Positions 1 through 12,185 of a stretch of 64,000 bases of DNA are shown here, piece after piece. How positions within the stretch are numbered: position 1 is the first letter of the stretch; every line of letters begins with the position of its first letter. The position numbers and the translations under genes are program-made. The DNA comes from Magicicada septendecula (Eukaryota > Arthropoda > Insecta > Hemiptera > Cicadidae). The stretch is taken from contig CM068372.1 in NCBI GenBank assembly GCA_034769895.1, positions 382,931,910-382,995,909 on the forward strand, given 5' to 3'. The notes beneath the pieces are model-generated. The model was not told where the DNA came from and did no database searches. It saw nothing but the letters and a program-made list of their open reading frames with translations.

Positions 1-84
1 AGAAAATTCTTGTGTATAAAAGTGCTTAATTTTTGTAACTGAAATTTGCTAATGTACTTGTAAGCTTACAAAATTATTGTAATA

Positions 85-1340
85 CGAGGATCGTCCAGAA
101 AGTAAAGAACGTTGACCTTGGCACGCGTCGCCATTATCGCTGGGCATTGTTGCTGTGACACCGAACTCGCCCCCCCCCCTTCAAGTTCAGTCTGAGCCAA
201 ACTGCAACACTCTGCAGACATTTGTTTATTGCCTGCATTCAAAATGTATCACAAATAAGAAAATCCTGTGAAGTGTAACCTGTGTGATGTCATTTGGTTT
301 CTGAACGCAAAAAAAAAAGATCAGGTCTATCGGAGTTTGCAGACAAATAAAGGGCATTTAAGGTAAGACTGTGATGAATGAACCATTGGTTAGTAAATGG
401 TGCATTATGTCTAACAAGGGCTGAACAAATGTGCATGATGATGAACATTCTGGTCGGCCATCTCTAATCACTGATAAACTCAAAGAAAAAAAGTTGATGA
501 TATTCTAAAATTCAGGATAGACATTTCATCTTAGATGGTTTACAGTTTCTTTCCTGAAATTTCAAGAACTTCACTTCACGAATTGTCACGATCCATCTTG
601 GTTACAAAAAATGTGTGCCAGATGGGTACCTCGATTGTTGTCTGATTATCACAAAAAACAACAGATGGGAGCTGCTTTGATGTTTCTTACTCATTATCAT
701 CAAGATGGAGACAAACTTTCTGATCATACTGTTACAGGTGATGAGACCTGGGTTTCTCATAAAACACCAGAAACAAAGCGTCAATCAATGGAATGGCACC
801 ATTCTAAATCGCCAACAAAACCAAAGAAAGGAAAACAAGCTCTGAGCACACGGAAAGTGATGGCGATCGTGATTTGGGATCGAAAGTGAGTCCTGTTGGT
901 TCATTTTATGCCAAGAGGAGAGACAATAAACTCAAGAGACATACTGTCAGATGCTCCACTACCTTCGACGCGCCAATAAAACAAACAGTTGGGTATGTTG
1001 TCCAGCAGCATCGTCTTTGTTATTGATAACACTCACCCACACTCAACGTTGCTTCAACATTTTGGCTGCAACGTTTTTCAGAATCCACCATACAGCCCTC
1101 ACTTGGTGCCTAGTAATTTTCATCTGTTCCCTAAGTTGAAAGAGTTTTTTGGAGGCAGGCACTTTCAAGATGACGATGAGCTGAAAGTTGTTGCCACTGA
1201 ATTATTTAAGAAATTGGTGGCGGGGTGTACAATGATGGAATAGAAAAAATGTACTACACTACAGTGTTTGAATTTGTATAGAGACTATGTAGAAAAGTAG
1301 TATAATGGTTCCTGTAAGTATAAAATAAAAGTTGTTCGAT
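85..1340 (+). mobile_element. mariner-family DNA transposon remnant (copy 1)
   Basis: The left end at 85 follows a TA dinucleotide and reads cgaggatcgtccagaaagta, a typical mariner terminal inverted repeat. The body carries a decayed mariner transposase on the plus strand. No matching right inverted repeat is visible: after the transposase tail the sequence passes near 1340 into Penelope-like reverse transcriptase sequence, so the right end is missing. The element is a non-autonomous fossil. The exact right edge is uncertain by tens of bases. Confidence 0.75.
425..1310 (+). pseudogene. mariner transposase pseudogene
   Basis: Fragments in several frames match mariner transposase in order: an HTH-side piece with a SGRPSLITD-like segment (about 425-500), the CARWVP segment at 611, the first catalytic aspartate in TGDETW (about 737), the IDNTHPH segment near 1020 with the second aspartate, and YSPHLVPSNFHLFP near 1090. 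In active mariners the third aspartate lies in a segment like LxPSDY or LAPCDF; here it is asparagine (PSNF), so the DD34D triad is broken as well as the frame. An open stretch (611-889) covers about 92 residues and another (989-1243) about 84, against a family length near 345. It cannot make active enzyme. Confidence 0.8.
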
Positions 1341-1808
1341 TACCCCACTTTTCTTAATTTTTTAATAACGAAATATTAAAACTTCAATACAAACATAATA
1401 TAAAAAACAGTATAGAACTTACTGAAAAACTACAAAACATACAAGTAAATAAAAATATAAGATTATATTCTTTTAACATTTCAAACATGTATACAAATAT
1501 TCCCATTGACGATACCATAAATATTATATCAAATACACTGAAAACAAATAATGAAAATGACACACATTAGACAATTAACCAACAGTTTAAAAATCATATT
1601 AAAACAAAATTATTTTGAATATAATAACAAACTATACCATCAAAAAGATGGACTTCCTATGGGAGCCCCAACCTCTGCTATCATCTCCAAAATCTTTGTA
1701 CAAAAACTTGATGAAGAAATAATAAATAAAATTGAACGACCCATTAGGATTCTACTTTAGATACTTTGATGACACTCTATATACATCCCAAAATAAAGGC
1801 ATTAATGT
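1341..1808 (+). pseudogene. Penelope-like RT fragment, upstream half
   Basis: The reading contains SNMYTNIPIDD (RT motif A region, about 1480-1515), QNYFEYNNKLYHQKDGLPMG (about 1605-1660, fingers-to-palm turn plus motif B GLPMGAP) and FRYFDDTLYTS (about 1752-1785), where the usual YVDD/YADD of motif C is YFDD. It is cut at 1808 by an LTR element and continues exactly in frame at 16894 once one copy of the 4-bp duplication atgt is removed. Small frameshifts occur around 1550 and 1730. It differs from the 26-28 kb PLE, so two PLE lineages are present. Confidence 0.8.
1805..1808. repeat. Target-site duplication atgt, left
   Basis: Four bases atgt directly before the outer LTR start tgtaaata. 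The same four bases follow the right LTR at 16890-16893. Removing one copy and the element restores the PLE reading frame. Confidence 0.85.
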
Positions 1809-2045
1809 TGTAAATAAACAAATTTTTTATCTTTTTACACACCATAATTTTATTTACCCTGATTCCGTTACACTTACCTTTTGGATAAAAACCCCTAGAA
1901 GATTCCAAACTCGCTCAAAGGTCGCCATGATGTTTTGGATTATACATCGAAACCATGATACTTACCCGTAATTAATTTAGATCATGTAATGCCCTTAGAT
2001 CAGAAAATTCACAGGTTTCGTTTAGACGAATTCTCGATGCAGAAC

Positions 2046-4763
2046 TGTAACCCCTCTTTCCTTTTTGTGCTTTATAAAAAAACTTTTTTTCCTTTTTTTT
2101 TTATTTATTTATTTTTTTTGTACTTTTTTTTTTTTTTTTTTGAAAGAGAAGCCACTAGTTATTTAAAACTAGGCAAGAGCCTAGAGAAGCCAAAACTGCG
2201 CTGGGTCCAGTATGATGGGACTTGCAAATGAAACGCTGCTCTAAGATAACAATAACAAGATTTATTGTATTCATGTTTTTGTACAATGAATTCCCCAGTA
2301 TACGACATATGCGCCTTGAATGATTAAGTTTATATTACAAGTGCTTTCCTTCTTAGGAATAGCTCGAAATTTCAAAAACCACAATCGTTATTATTCTTAA
2401 AATCATTATTATAATTCACATTAGACATAGGCATCGCCAAATAATTGAGCTTGATATTACTGAGCACAATACAGTTACTTTAAATAATGTAAAATGGCGC
2501 ATAGTCTCGACCCTCCCAGTAAATTACATAAATCATAACAGGATATATATATATATATATATATGCATAATAACGTATAACAATCTAACAATCACATAAG
2601 GCATAACACACAACATATAATTAACATAGATACACAAAACATTTACATATAAATGGCACACACCATGTCCACCTGGTTAACAGCGTATATTTTGTCATCG
2701 TACACCCTCAATCCTCTTATTCAGATCAAGTATCCGGCCCACCTTAAATTTTCAATTAATAAACCCAAAACCCCAATTAATCAGTCACAAAAGAGCAGAG
2801 TTGACATGCCCCAAAATTCTACGTCTGTGAAAGACCACAGTTCAACTGGCTAAATAGTCAAAACGGCACACAAGTACCAAGCATAACAGGTAATCATCAA
2901 TTTCGGATCCCAAATAATAATAATAAGTGCCATCACGAGGTCAACATGGATGCCCGGTTGCATAACTGCCTTTCTCATTTCTTTTAATTGATTAACAAAA
3001 ATTTGCAAAATCAGTGGAACGTGACCAACCATAAATACTTATAACTGGTACTGATTTGTCTTGCATTCTTTAACATTTATTAATGAATTGGTATTATGAG
3101 CAATAAAAGTTTAACAATTATTGTGCTGGCTATGGCAAACCTTAGTGGTTACAAAATTATCTGAACAGTAAAATTGAATTTCGAAAAGAAGAATCTATGG
3201 AATTAATGTACTAAAACATGCTTGAGGTGTTCATAAAGAATCCACTTGGCCTCAGGCACGGTCATGCGCCCGGACTGGATCCAGCAAACTATGACATGAT
3301 ATTGTCCTGTGGTGAACGGCACCTACAGGTGTCGTCCAAAGGTTAAAACACCTCCCCCCGACCTTTAAATTAATAATCCAATACGCAACCCAATTAAATG
3401 GAAAAGTAATTACCCATAAAATTCCCCTACGGGGTCCGAGACACCCGTGCATGCATGCTTAACACAGAAATAAATTAGTGGCCAGAAAGGCCGACCATAT
3501 TTACAGAAAGCTCCCATCAACTTGGGTGATGCATGACCCTGGCTGAGTTTACAATACTCTGAATGAGAAAAACATTAATATGTTAATGAGGCGTAAGCCT
3601 TAATGAAAAAACAATGAAAAAAATAACATGTAAACCCAATTGTCCCGTTGGACTTGTCCGGAACAAAGTCCCCAAACTGGAGCATCTCCAAAAGTGTCTC
3701 AAAGAAAGTGTATCGGCCACGAATATTTTGTTTCAAAAAAAGCTTAAATGTCACCTGGTTAGCAGCATATAGGTAGAGGATCTGGTCGAGTGTGTCCGTC
3801 CATCCGGCCCGACAGCTTGACGGAAGTGGTTGAATTTATTTTATGGAAAGCAGGTATTCGGCCATCCTCTGGAGCGAGACAGATTATCGTCTACATCGGA
3901 AACCCTGCACAATTATATCGGTAATTACTTACAGGTTTAATAAACCACACTACCCCATTCACCCAGCAGAACCCACATTTCGTGACATGCCCAGTTTACA
4001 ATCCCCGGAAAATTCACTTATGCATTGAACCCCATTGAATCAAATAAATCACTTCAAAATAACACTTTTAAATACTATAATCTATAATATATCCAAATAT
4101 AGTCCTTCAACATAATAATCATTTCAAATAAATAGTTATTCACAAGTTTTCGTCAAGCACTTAACCCCCTTTGACAGGAACTAGCAAACTTTAACAAGTT
4201 CGTGATGTACAATCATTTCAGAAAAATAACTAACTTACGCCCCATTCTAATATAATGAATTAAGTATTATTATTATTATTATATTATTAATGATATAATG
4301 GATTAATATCTGTTAGCCAGCTTTAACATTGAAACATACATAAACCAATTTAGCCTGGTGCGCGCCACGTGCTAATAATACAATGTATCGCCCAACATCC
4401 GCGTTAATATTAAGTAAGTACAATTTATTTTTGTGACATAGTAAGTAATATCTCTTAACACACTTACCAGAAGGTCGCGTAGACTTCTACTTATACATAG
4501 CGAAAAATAGTAGAGCACTTTCAAGTCGATGCTGTCAGGCGAATCCGGACGTTACTACGCTGAATGATGAGATTGAACTGGTCAGTCCCAGAGCTGAAAA
4601 AATAGTATGAAGCGCTGGACACAGAGCACGCGCGGATCGGCCCAGTGGCCAGATAACGGGACGTACATAATTTCTTACGTAAACACTTACGTTGTAAAAT
4701 ACGTAATTTAATAATTCCGCTATTAAAAAAAACACCACCGAGTTTTTTCCAAAACACGGCACA
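2046..4763 (-). repeat. 3' LTR of nested gag-only element
   Basis: 2718 bp, nearly identical to 8434-11168. It differs by small indels in the T-rich block near its plus-strand start, in a TA array (about 2547-2564) and in a TTA repeat (about 4267). Short open frames inside it recur in the other LTR and are not credible genes. Confidence 0.88.
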
Positions 4764-4780
4764 CCCCCACCCCAAAAGGG
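4764..4780 (-). other. Polypurine tract of nested element
   Basis: Read on the minus strand, ttttggggtggggg directly precedes the LTR start TGTGCCG. This is where plus-strand DNA priming is expected, and it fixes the element's direction. Confidence 0.7.
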
Positions 4781-5540
4781 CAACTTGGTTGCCTCACAGT
4801 TAAACTCAGGGAGGGTACCCTGCAGTGTACCCCCTTCCCAAAACAAGCTAGTGGTCTTCGTGATTATGGCGGCCCAGCAGCACTTCCTCTCAGGAGAACA
4901 GAGAAACCTCACAACTGCGTCCATTCCCCATGCGACCCTCTCCGCCATGCCAACCCCACGGGACCGCCCCAACACGTCACCCTCTCCGGTGACCATCACC
5001 TATTCCCACCGGTCCCACTCACATACCCGTCCTAAGACCAAACAAGATATCTCCCACCTTGGTATGTGAGTGACCGCACTACTCCTCGTCCATCTCTTGG
5101 ACCGACCAGCCACATGCACCAACAAGGCATCTCCATCCTTGTCATATGGCTGGCCTACTTCCCTACACAAGGGCGGACGGCCCCGCTTAGCCAGACAGAG
5201 AGGAACGCACCAAGGGCACGCGAACATTAATCTCTACTGTTACTTCACATTTGATTACACCGTAACTAGCAGGGGAGGTTAACTTCACCACAGCACCATC
5301 GATACACCATATACATATATACACCACCTAGTTTTAACTCAAAATAAACACCATGGTAAACAACCGGGGAAAGCGGCATGGCTCGGACCCTACAATGAAC
5401 AACATCAACATCAACAACTATCAACAACCAACAACAGCACACCATCACTCCATCTAACCTCTCCCGACAGGGGAAACTGACGATCTCCAAGACCACAATC
5501 CAATCACTTCCGGCAAGTCTCTCTAACTCCTTATTGATAG

Positions 5541-5571
<31 letters not shown>

Positions 5572-5817
5572 GGGGAGGGGTAGAAAAATCGGGAAGATAA
5601 AATGGGGCAAGGATCATTAAAGGGTCAATAGCTAGGACTAAGGGTAAGGACATGGTTCCCTCCGAAAAGGAGAATGACTGGAGAAAACCAAGGCTCGCGT
5701 AGGCAGGGGCGCAACCCTGAAGTAGATGAACACCACTGGAACTGGGGAACATCTACCCGCTACCCGTTAACCTCTTCTTCTTACCTTTCTATGATGGACT
5801 TTGGGTATTCGTTCCTT
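4781..5817 (-). other. Non-coding 3' internal region of nested element
   Basis: No reading frame matches a known protein. It includes an uninterrupted run of 26 T at 5541-5566 (poly-A on the element's coding strand), possibly a homopolymer expansion or a relic of an inserted poly-A tail. Open frames crossing 4763 run into the LTR and are chance. Confidence 0.6.
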
Positions 5818-7820
5818 TCACACACCACTCTCAGAGAAATTATTTCGTGTTGAGCTGTACGGATTTGTTTCTTCTGAATCAGAATCAAGGCCACTTACTT
5901 CCTTGCTTTGACTCCGCTTTGGATTATGCTCGTCATCTAACTCCTCTTCTTCTACAATTTCCCCTTTTCTGTCCCCATAATCCAAATCAACCTCATGACA
6001 CTGCAGCTCCTCACCATCTTCCAGTTGCTCCTCTGATCCATCTTCAACCACATGTTCCCTCAGCTCCTCACCAATTTCTTCATCACATTGGTCACCAGCC
6101 GCTTCACAAGCTTCTTCACCAACTTCTTCTCCAATCTCATTAACATCCTCCTTTTCATCAACACGTTCCTCATCAACATCATCGCCATCACGTCCACTAC
6201 CACCATCAGAACACTGCACATCTTCGTCCTCTAGTTGCTCACCTGGTCCGCCTGAAGCTTCTTCCCGTTCCTCGGAATCCTCAACACTACTTACAGAAGG
6301 CGTCTGCACATCTTCACACACTACATCATTCTCACTCACACTCCACGACGCTGCCACCAAATTTCTCCTCAACTTCTACCTCATCTACTTCTACCACACT
6401 TGCGGCATGAACATCCCCTTGTCCATCCACAACCTCAGAAACACTTGCAGCCCGGACATCCCTGTGTCCATCTGCAACTTCAGACTCTTCAGTCTCCCTA
6501 ACACCTCTATAACTATACTTCCCTGTGCAGCATCCGCAGACCGCTCTTCTGCCTCTTCTGTTGATTCCACTCCTTCACCACTCTCAGCAACTACAACGTC
6601 CTCAACATTTTCCACCCTGGACTCCAGCTGTCCAGGTTCATGTGCAATGACTAAATTAATTTCTACTGGCGATGGTAAAGCTACACCATCAAGTGACTTC
6701 TCATATCCCTGCGTAGGTGATGATGATGTTACAGGATCTAGATCCCTCACGAACCGAGATGGAGATACCGGAACAAATTCTACGGCCTCGGGATTCAACC
6801 ATGATGTCCTCTTCGAGTCCTGTAACTCAATATCCACAGACGTTTTCTTGTCGTGCTGTATCGATCCACAGAAGTTATTCCGCTTTTCTTCTTCTGCTTC
6901 ACCTTCTTCATTCACTACTCTATTAGGCACTTGTACTTCCTCTGGAACCTTTAAAGTTTCCTTACTCTCCAAATAGGAATAACGCCTTGGTACAGGCTCC
7001 CTACTTGCCGATGTTTGTTCCCTAACAGAATTTCTTCTTCCCCTGTTAATTTCGTACTTCTTTGTTTTCGGTGCTGTAGCTGTTGTTACCGTCTTCTCAC
7101 TTGCCACCCCGTTGTAGCCTCCATTACTTCCGGAATATTCCGTTTTTCTGACTGTCTCTTGTGTTCTCCTCCAACCACCATGTTTGTCCTTTTTAGATCT
7201 TCCTAACAAACCACTGGAGAATTGGACATCCGTAGCATCTCTTCCCCGGGACTCATCATTCACCTGGACTCTCCTGGCATGTGCACACCACCGGTCCAGG
7301 TCCGCAAAACAACGTGGAGGATCTGCAAAAACTAGCCGGGATCTCTCTTGGGGATTCAGACCTTCTCGTATTACCTGTATGACTTCCGTCTCGGGAGTCG
7401 GAACCTTAATATACGGGCAGCTTTCCTTACATCATGCACGAAATCCCCCAACGCCTCTCCGTTGGCCTGTAGACGATAGAATAAGTCACACTTAAGCTGG
7501 GCATGTCATCGATGGGGTATGAAAAAATCCAACACTTCCCCATGGAAAGCATCGACACTGCCACCCCGACGCAGAGTGTTGGTGACCAACCCTGCCAATG
7601 AACCCCAGCAATACGGGTATATAAGGGACAAGACCTCCCCATCGGACACCCCCGGGAAATCTGCCAACTGCAGAACAAGATCTAAGAAAACTAGCAACTG
7701 CTCCTCATCTATTCCATCTAACACTGAAAGTTTCTGGAGAACTCCTGAAAGAGGGTGGGGCAATTTCTGATAGCATACCGCCGCCAAAATTGCACAATTC
7801 AAAACAAACAATAATAACAC
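5818..7820 (-). pseudogene. gag: Gag-like protein of the nested LTR element, frameshifted
   Basis: Reading the minus strand from 7820: a hydrophobic start, then a capsid-like domain (LSGVLQKLSVLDG, LADFPGVSDGEVL, SLIYPYCWGSLAGL, about 7740-7590), then across frameshifts near 7505 and 7400 a capsid C-terminal segment (IREGLNPQERSRL then FADLDRWCAHARRV, about 7390-7270). A 290-residue open frame follows (7263-6391), rich in charged and serine residues, and then a very acidic tail (6372-5818, Glu/Asp clusters). The order resembles Gag of some Gypsy-like elements. I see no CCHC zinc knuckle, protease or polymerase. In a complete element Gag would form the particle packaging the RNA; here the frame is broken, and replication would have needed outside enzymes. 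Confidence 0.7.
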
Positions 7821-8413
7821 AAATCCCCACTAAACACCTAACACAAACATGACTTACAAAAGGAAAAACTTGAGTACTTTCTCTTCCATCAAGTGGACCC
7901 CCGGGTTTCCTAGCGCTGCGAAAACCTGACCCGCTCCAGAACCAACTCTCTGTCAGCCGCCAGACTCAAAAGAAGAAACGACATCAGACACTAACACCAA
8001 CATACAATCCACACCACCGAACACCTACCACAACATACGACATTATCACAATTGCAGTCGGACGGTACCGACTTCCAGTCGGGCCTTACCGCATCCCGCT
8101 AACCGCATGCGCTATTACTTCCATACAATAAATAAGGGAGCCCATCCCCACGCGATCTCCGGTAAGGTCCAATCTCAAAAACAACAAAACCCAATTCCAA
8201 CACATGCCCGTGGCGGCACCAGGTTTACAATTCAAATCACATAGCAATAATTCATACATAATACATATATACCCACACAGGACATCAACCCTGCCATTGC
8301 ATCTATCTATTTAATTTTCAAGGATTTTCAAATATTATTGTATTTGCCAAACTATTTCCGAGTTTGCAAGCCCCATCACACCAAAGGACCCAAGGGTTCA
8401 ACCCTAGAATGAA
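7821..8413 (-). other. 5' leader of nested element
   Basis: Between the primer site and the first Gag codons. No long frame and no recognised motif; C/A-rich on the plus strand. Probably untranslated leader and packaging sequence, by position only. Confidence 0.45.
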
Positions 8414-8431
8414 CCACGCTCTCTGCTACCA
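8414..8431 (-). other. Primer binding site, initiator tRNA-Met type
   Basis: The minus strand reads TGGTAGCAGAGAGCGTGG, two bases after the LTR end. The first 11 bases are complementary to the 3' end of animal initiator tRNA-Met (…CTCTGCTACCA) as I recall it; after that the match fades. Confidence 0.7.
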
Positions 8432-8433
8432 TT

Positions 8434-10640
8434 TATAACCCCTCTTTCCTTTTTGTGCTTTATAAAAAAACTTTTTTCCTTTTTTTTTTATTTATTTATT
8501 TTTATTTATTTTTTTATTTATTTTTTTTTTTTTGAAAGAGAAGCCACTAGTTATTTAAAACTAGGCAAGAGCCTAGAGAAGCCAAAACTGCGCTGGGTCC
8601 AGTATGATGGGACTTGCAAATGAAACGCTGCTCTAAGATAATAATAACAAGATTTATTGTATTCATGTTTTTGTACAATGAATTCCCCAGTATACGACAT
8701 ATGCGCCTTGAATGATTAAGTTTATATTACAAGTGCTTTCCTTCTTAGGAATAGCTCGAAATTTCAAAAACCACAATCGTTATTATTCTTAAAATCATTA
8801 TTATAATTCACATTAGACATAGGCATCGCCAAATAATTGAGCTTGATATTACTGAGCACAATACAGTTACTTTAAATAATGTAAAATGGCGCATAGTCTC
8901 GACCCTCCCAGTAAATTACATAAATCATAACAGGATATATATATATATATGCATAATAACGTATAACAATCTAACAATCACATAAGGCATAACACACAAC
9001 ATATAATTAACATAGATACACATTTACATATAAATGGCACACACCATGTCCACCTGGTTAACAGCGTATATTTTGTCATCGTACACCCTCAATCCTCTTA
9101 TTCAGATCAAGTATCCGGCCCACCTTAAATTTTCAATTAATAAACCCAAAACCCCAATTAATCAGTCACAAAAGAGCAGAGTAGACATGCCCCAAAATTC
9201 TACGTCTGTGAAAGACCACAGTTCAACTGGCTAAATAGTCAAAACGGCACACAAGTACCAAGCATAACAGGTAATCATCAATTTCGGATCCCAAATAATA
9301 ATAATAAGTGCCATCACGAGGTCAACATTGATGCCCGGTTGCATAACTGCCTTTCTTATTTCTTTTAATTGATTAACAAAAATTTGCAAAATCAGTGGAA
9401 CGTGACCAACCATAAATACTTATAACTGGTACTGATTTGTCTTGCATTCTTTAACATTTATTAATGAATTGGTATTATGAGCAATAAAAGTTTAACAATT
9501 ATTGTGCTGGCTATGGCAAACCTTAGTGGTTACAAAATTATTTGAACAGTAAAATTGAATTTCGAAAAGCAGAATCTATCGAATTAATGTACTAAAACAT
9601 GCTTGAGGTGTTCATAAAGAATCCACTTGGCCTCAGGCATGGTCATGCGCCCGGACTGGATCCAGCAAACTATGACATGATATTGTCCTGTGGTGAACGG
9701 CACCTACAGGTGTCGTTCACAAGTTAAAACACCTCCCCCCGACCTTTAAATTAATAATCCAATACACAACCCAATTAAATGGAAAAGTAATTACCCATAA
9801 AATTCCCCTACGGGGACAGAGACACCCGTGCATGCATGCTTAACACAGAAATAAATTAGTGGCTGGAAAGGCCAACCATATTTACAGAAAACTCCCATAA
9901 ACTTGGGTGATGCATGACCCTGGCTGAGTTTACAATACTCTGAATGAGAAAAACATTAATATGTTAACGATGCGTAAGCCTTAATGAAAAAACAATGAAA
10001 AAATAACATGTAAACCCAATTGTCCCGTTGGACTTGTCCGGAACAAAGTCCCCAAACTGGAGCATCTCCAAAAGTGTCTCAAAGAAAGTGTATCGGCCAC
10101 GAATATTTTGTTTCAAAAAAAGCTTAAATGTCACCTGGTTAACAGCATATGGGTAGAGGATCTGGTCGAGTGTGTCCGTCCATCCGGCCCGACAGCTTGA
10201 CGGAAGTGGTCGAATTTATTTCATGGAAAGCAGGTATTCGGCCATCCTCTGGAGCGAGACAGATTATCGTCTACATCGGAAACCCTGCACAATTATATCG
10301 GTAATTACTTACAGGTTTAATAAACCACACTACCCCATTCACCCAGCAGAACCCACATTTCGTGACATGCCCAGTTTACAATCTCTGGAAAATTCACTTA
10401 TGCATTGAACCCCATTGAATCAAATAAATCACTTCAAAATAACACTTTTAAATATTATAATCTATAATATATCCAAATATAGTCCTTCAACATAATAATC
10501 ATTTCAAATAAATAGTTATTCACAAGTTTTCGTCAAGCACTTAACCCCCTTTTACAGGAACTAGCAAACTTTAACAAGTTCGTGATGTACAATCATTTCA
10601 GAAAAATAACTAATTTACGCCCCATTCTAATATAATGAAT

Positions 10641-10676
<36 letters not shown>

Positions 10677-11168
10677 TATTAATGATATAATGGATTAATA
10701 TCTGTTAGCCAGTGTTAACATTGAAACATACATAAACCAATTTAGCCTGGTGCGTGCCACGTGCTAATAAACGTGCTAATAATACAATGTATCGCCCAAC
10801 ATCCGCATTAATATTAAGGAAGTACAATTTATTTTTATGACATAGTAAGTAATATCTGTTAACACAGTTACCGGAAGGTCGCGTAGACTTCTACTTATAC
10901 ATAGCGAAAAATAGTAGAGCAATTTCAAGTCGATGCTGTCAGGCGAATCCGGATGTTACTACGCTGAATGATGAGATTGAACTGGTCAGTCCCGCAACTG
11001 AAAAAATAGTATGAAGTGCCTGGACACAGAGCGCACGCGGATTGGCCCAGTGGCCAGATAACGGGACATACGTAATTTCTTATGTAAACACTTACGTTGT
11101 AAAATACGTAATTTAATAATTCCGCTATTAAAAAAAACACCGCCGAGTTTTTTCCAAAACACGGCACA
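8434..11168 (-). repeat. 5' LTR of nested gag-only element
   Basis: 2735 bp partner of 2046-4763. As the upstream LTR on the minus strand it should hold the promoter. The plus-strand start reads tataacccc instead of tgtaacccc, a one-base change in the terminal dinucleotide. A TTA repeat near 10647 is longer than in the partner. Confidence 0.88.
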
Positions 11169-11383
11169 GAACTCATGTTATGGGTGTGATGTAATAATTA
11201 GTTTAACACATTTTTATGCTATTTAAACGAACTCTTTTATTGTAATCACTTTTAAAATACTTTCTTTCTTTCTCTTTTCTTTATGAAATATTATTTACTC
11301 TTATCTCTATCATATAAAAATTGTCTTATATTACTCTACATAAACAAACCAGTACTTTTATTTCTTAATATTATCTCTTCTTT

Positions 11384-11385
<2 letters not shown>

Positions 11386-11430
<45 letters not shown>
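11386..11430. repeat. (CA)n microsatellite inside LTR
   Basis: About 20 CA units in the left LTR of the outer element. The equivalent site in the right LTR (about 16150-16171) has roughly half as many. Confidence 0.95.
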
Positions 11431-11433
<3 letters not shown>

Positions 11434-12163
11434 TCACACGTTAGTTACAGATTTTCTTCTACCCCCCGTTTATTTAATGAGCTCTTTTTACCAATAGTTT
11501 TAATTTCACTTCAATCTAACATAATTACTTTTCTATTTTACTCATCCGCACGTGCTGTTCGCCATTGTTCGTCCATACTTTCACTTTCGCACTGTATTGT
11601 CCAACTCTCTTCTTTATTCCACTAGTTACATTCAAACGAAAACTGTTATTATTGCGAGTTACGGTTTACTGTTACTTTTAAATACTTTTGGGCAGGCCGT
11701 GCGTGCTTACATGCACGGCCTCCCATCACTAATTCACTGAGACTGTTGTATTGTCGACTATGCTGTTTGATGACAGCTATCCAACTGGCCGGCGTCACCT
11801 GCTTCCGTATACCATACGATGCTCAGGGCGTCACCCGCATGGTCGTAAACTCGTTCGCTGATTGGCTGGTTTAAAATGTTCTGGAAGCTGGGGCAGTGAA
11901 TTCTGCAATTTTTTTGCCGCCTGATGAAATTAACATATGACAATTATGTGTTTTTTCGTGATTTACAGACATCTTGGGTTTCCCCACTCGTGATGCACAG
12001 ACAGTTTCTCAACTCGTCTCGCCGTACCGGCTCCAGACACTAACATGGTTTCACAATAAAATTTACGCATTTTGGTTACAAGAGGTTCCCCAAAGGTTGA
12101 ACTCTGGGTGTAAAACTTATTACAATTATTAAAAGATTTGTTCCTCTGATTTGTCCCATCACA

Positions 12164-12185
12164 GTACCCCCCCCAATGAGGGGTT
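12164..12185 (-). other. Polypurine tract of outer element
   Basis: The minus strand shows an eight-G run (…cattggggggggtac) directly before the LTR start TGTGATGGG. The 46.8-kb relative has a shorter version, attgagggggtat, at the same place. Confidence 0.65.

Larger units (their letters stand above)
2046..11168 (-). mobile_element. Nested gag-only LTR retrotransposon with 2.7-kb LTRs, minus orientation
   Basis: Long direct repeats 2046-4763 and 8434-11168 flank a 3.67-kb centre. Repeat ends are tgtaacccc (tataacccc in the right copy) and ggcaca. The TSD gaac is present at 2042-2045 and 11169-11172. The primer site next to the right LTR starts TGGTAGCAGAG on the minus strand, matching the 3' end of initiator tRNA-Met as known in animals, and a G-rich tract abuts the left LTR, so the element reads right to left. 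The centre encodes a Gag-like protein only. The LTRs make up about 60% of the element, which is unusual. Confidence 0.88.
1809..12163 (-). repeat. 3' LTR of outer element, split by nested insertion
   Basis: The 5' part (1809-2045) and the rest (11169-12163) together match the right LTR at 15697-16889. The break is exactly at the gaac duplication flanking the 2046-11168 element. The LTR portion includes a CA microsatellite (from about 11386) also present, shorter, in the partner LTR. Confidence 0.85.

Noticed and set aside
2653-2853. 66-codon frame repeated at 9034-9234
   Set aside because: Both lie at the same place in the two LTRs of one element. The repetition comes from LTR duplication, and the composition is not protein-like.
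4535-4999. 154-codon minus-strand frame
   Set aside because: It crosses the LTR boundary and purine tract and matches no family; a chance frame.
5541-5566. Poly-A tail of a processed pseudogene (minus strand)
   Set aside because: The flanking sequence belongs to the LTR element's centre, and no coding sequence or target duplication surrounds the run.
6407-6976. 189-codon plus-strand frame, Ser/Thr-rich
   Set aside because: It is the complement of the charged Gag-like frame on the minus strand.
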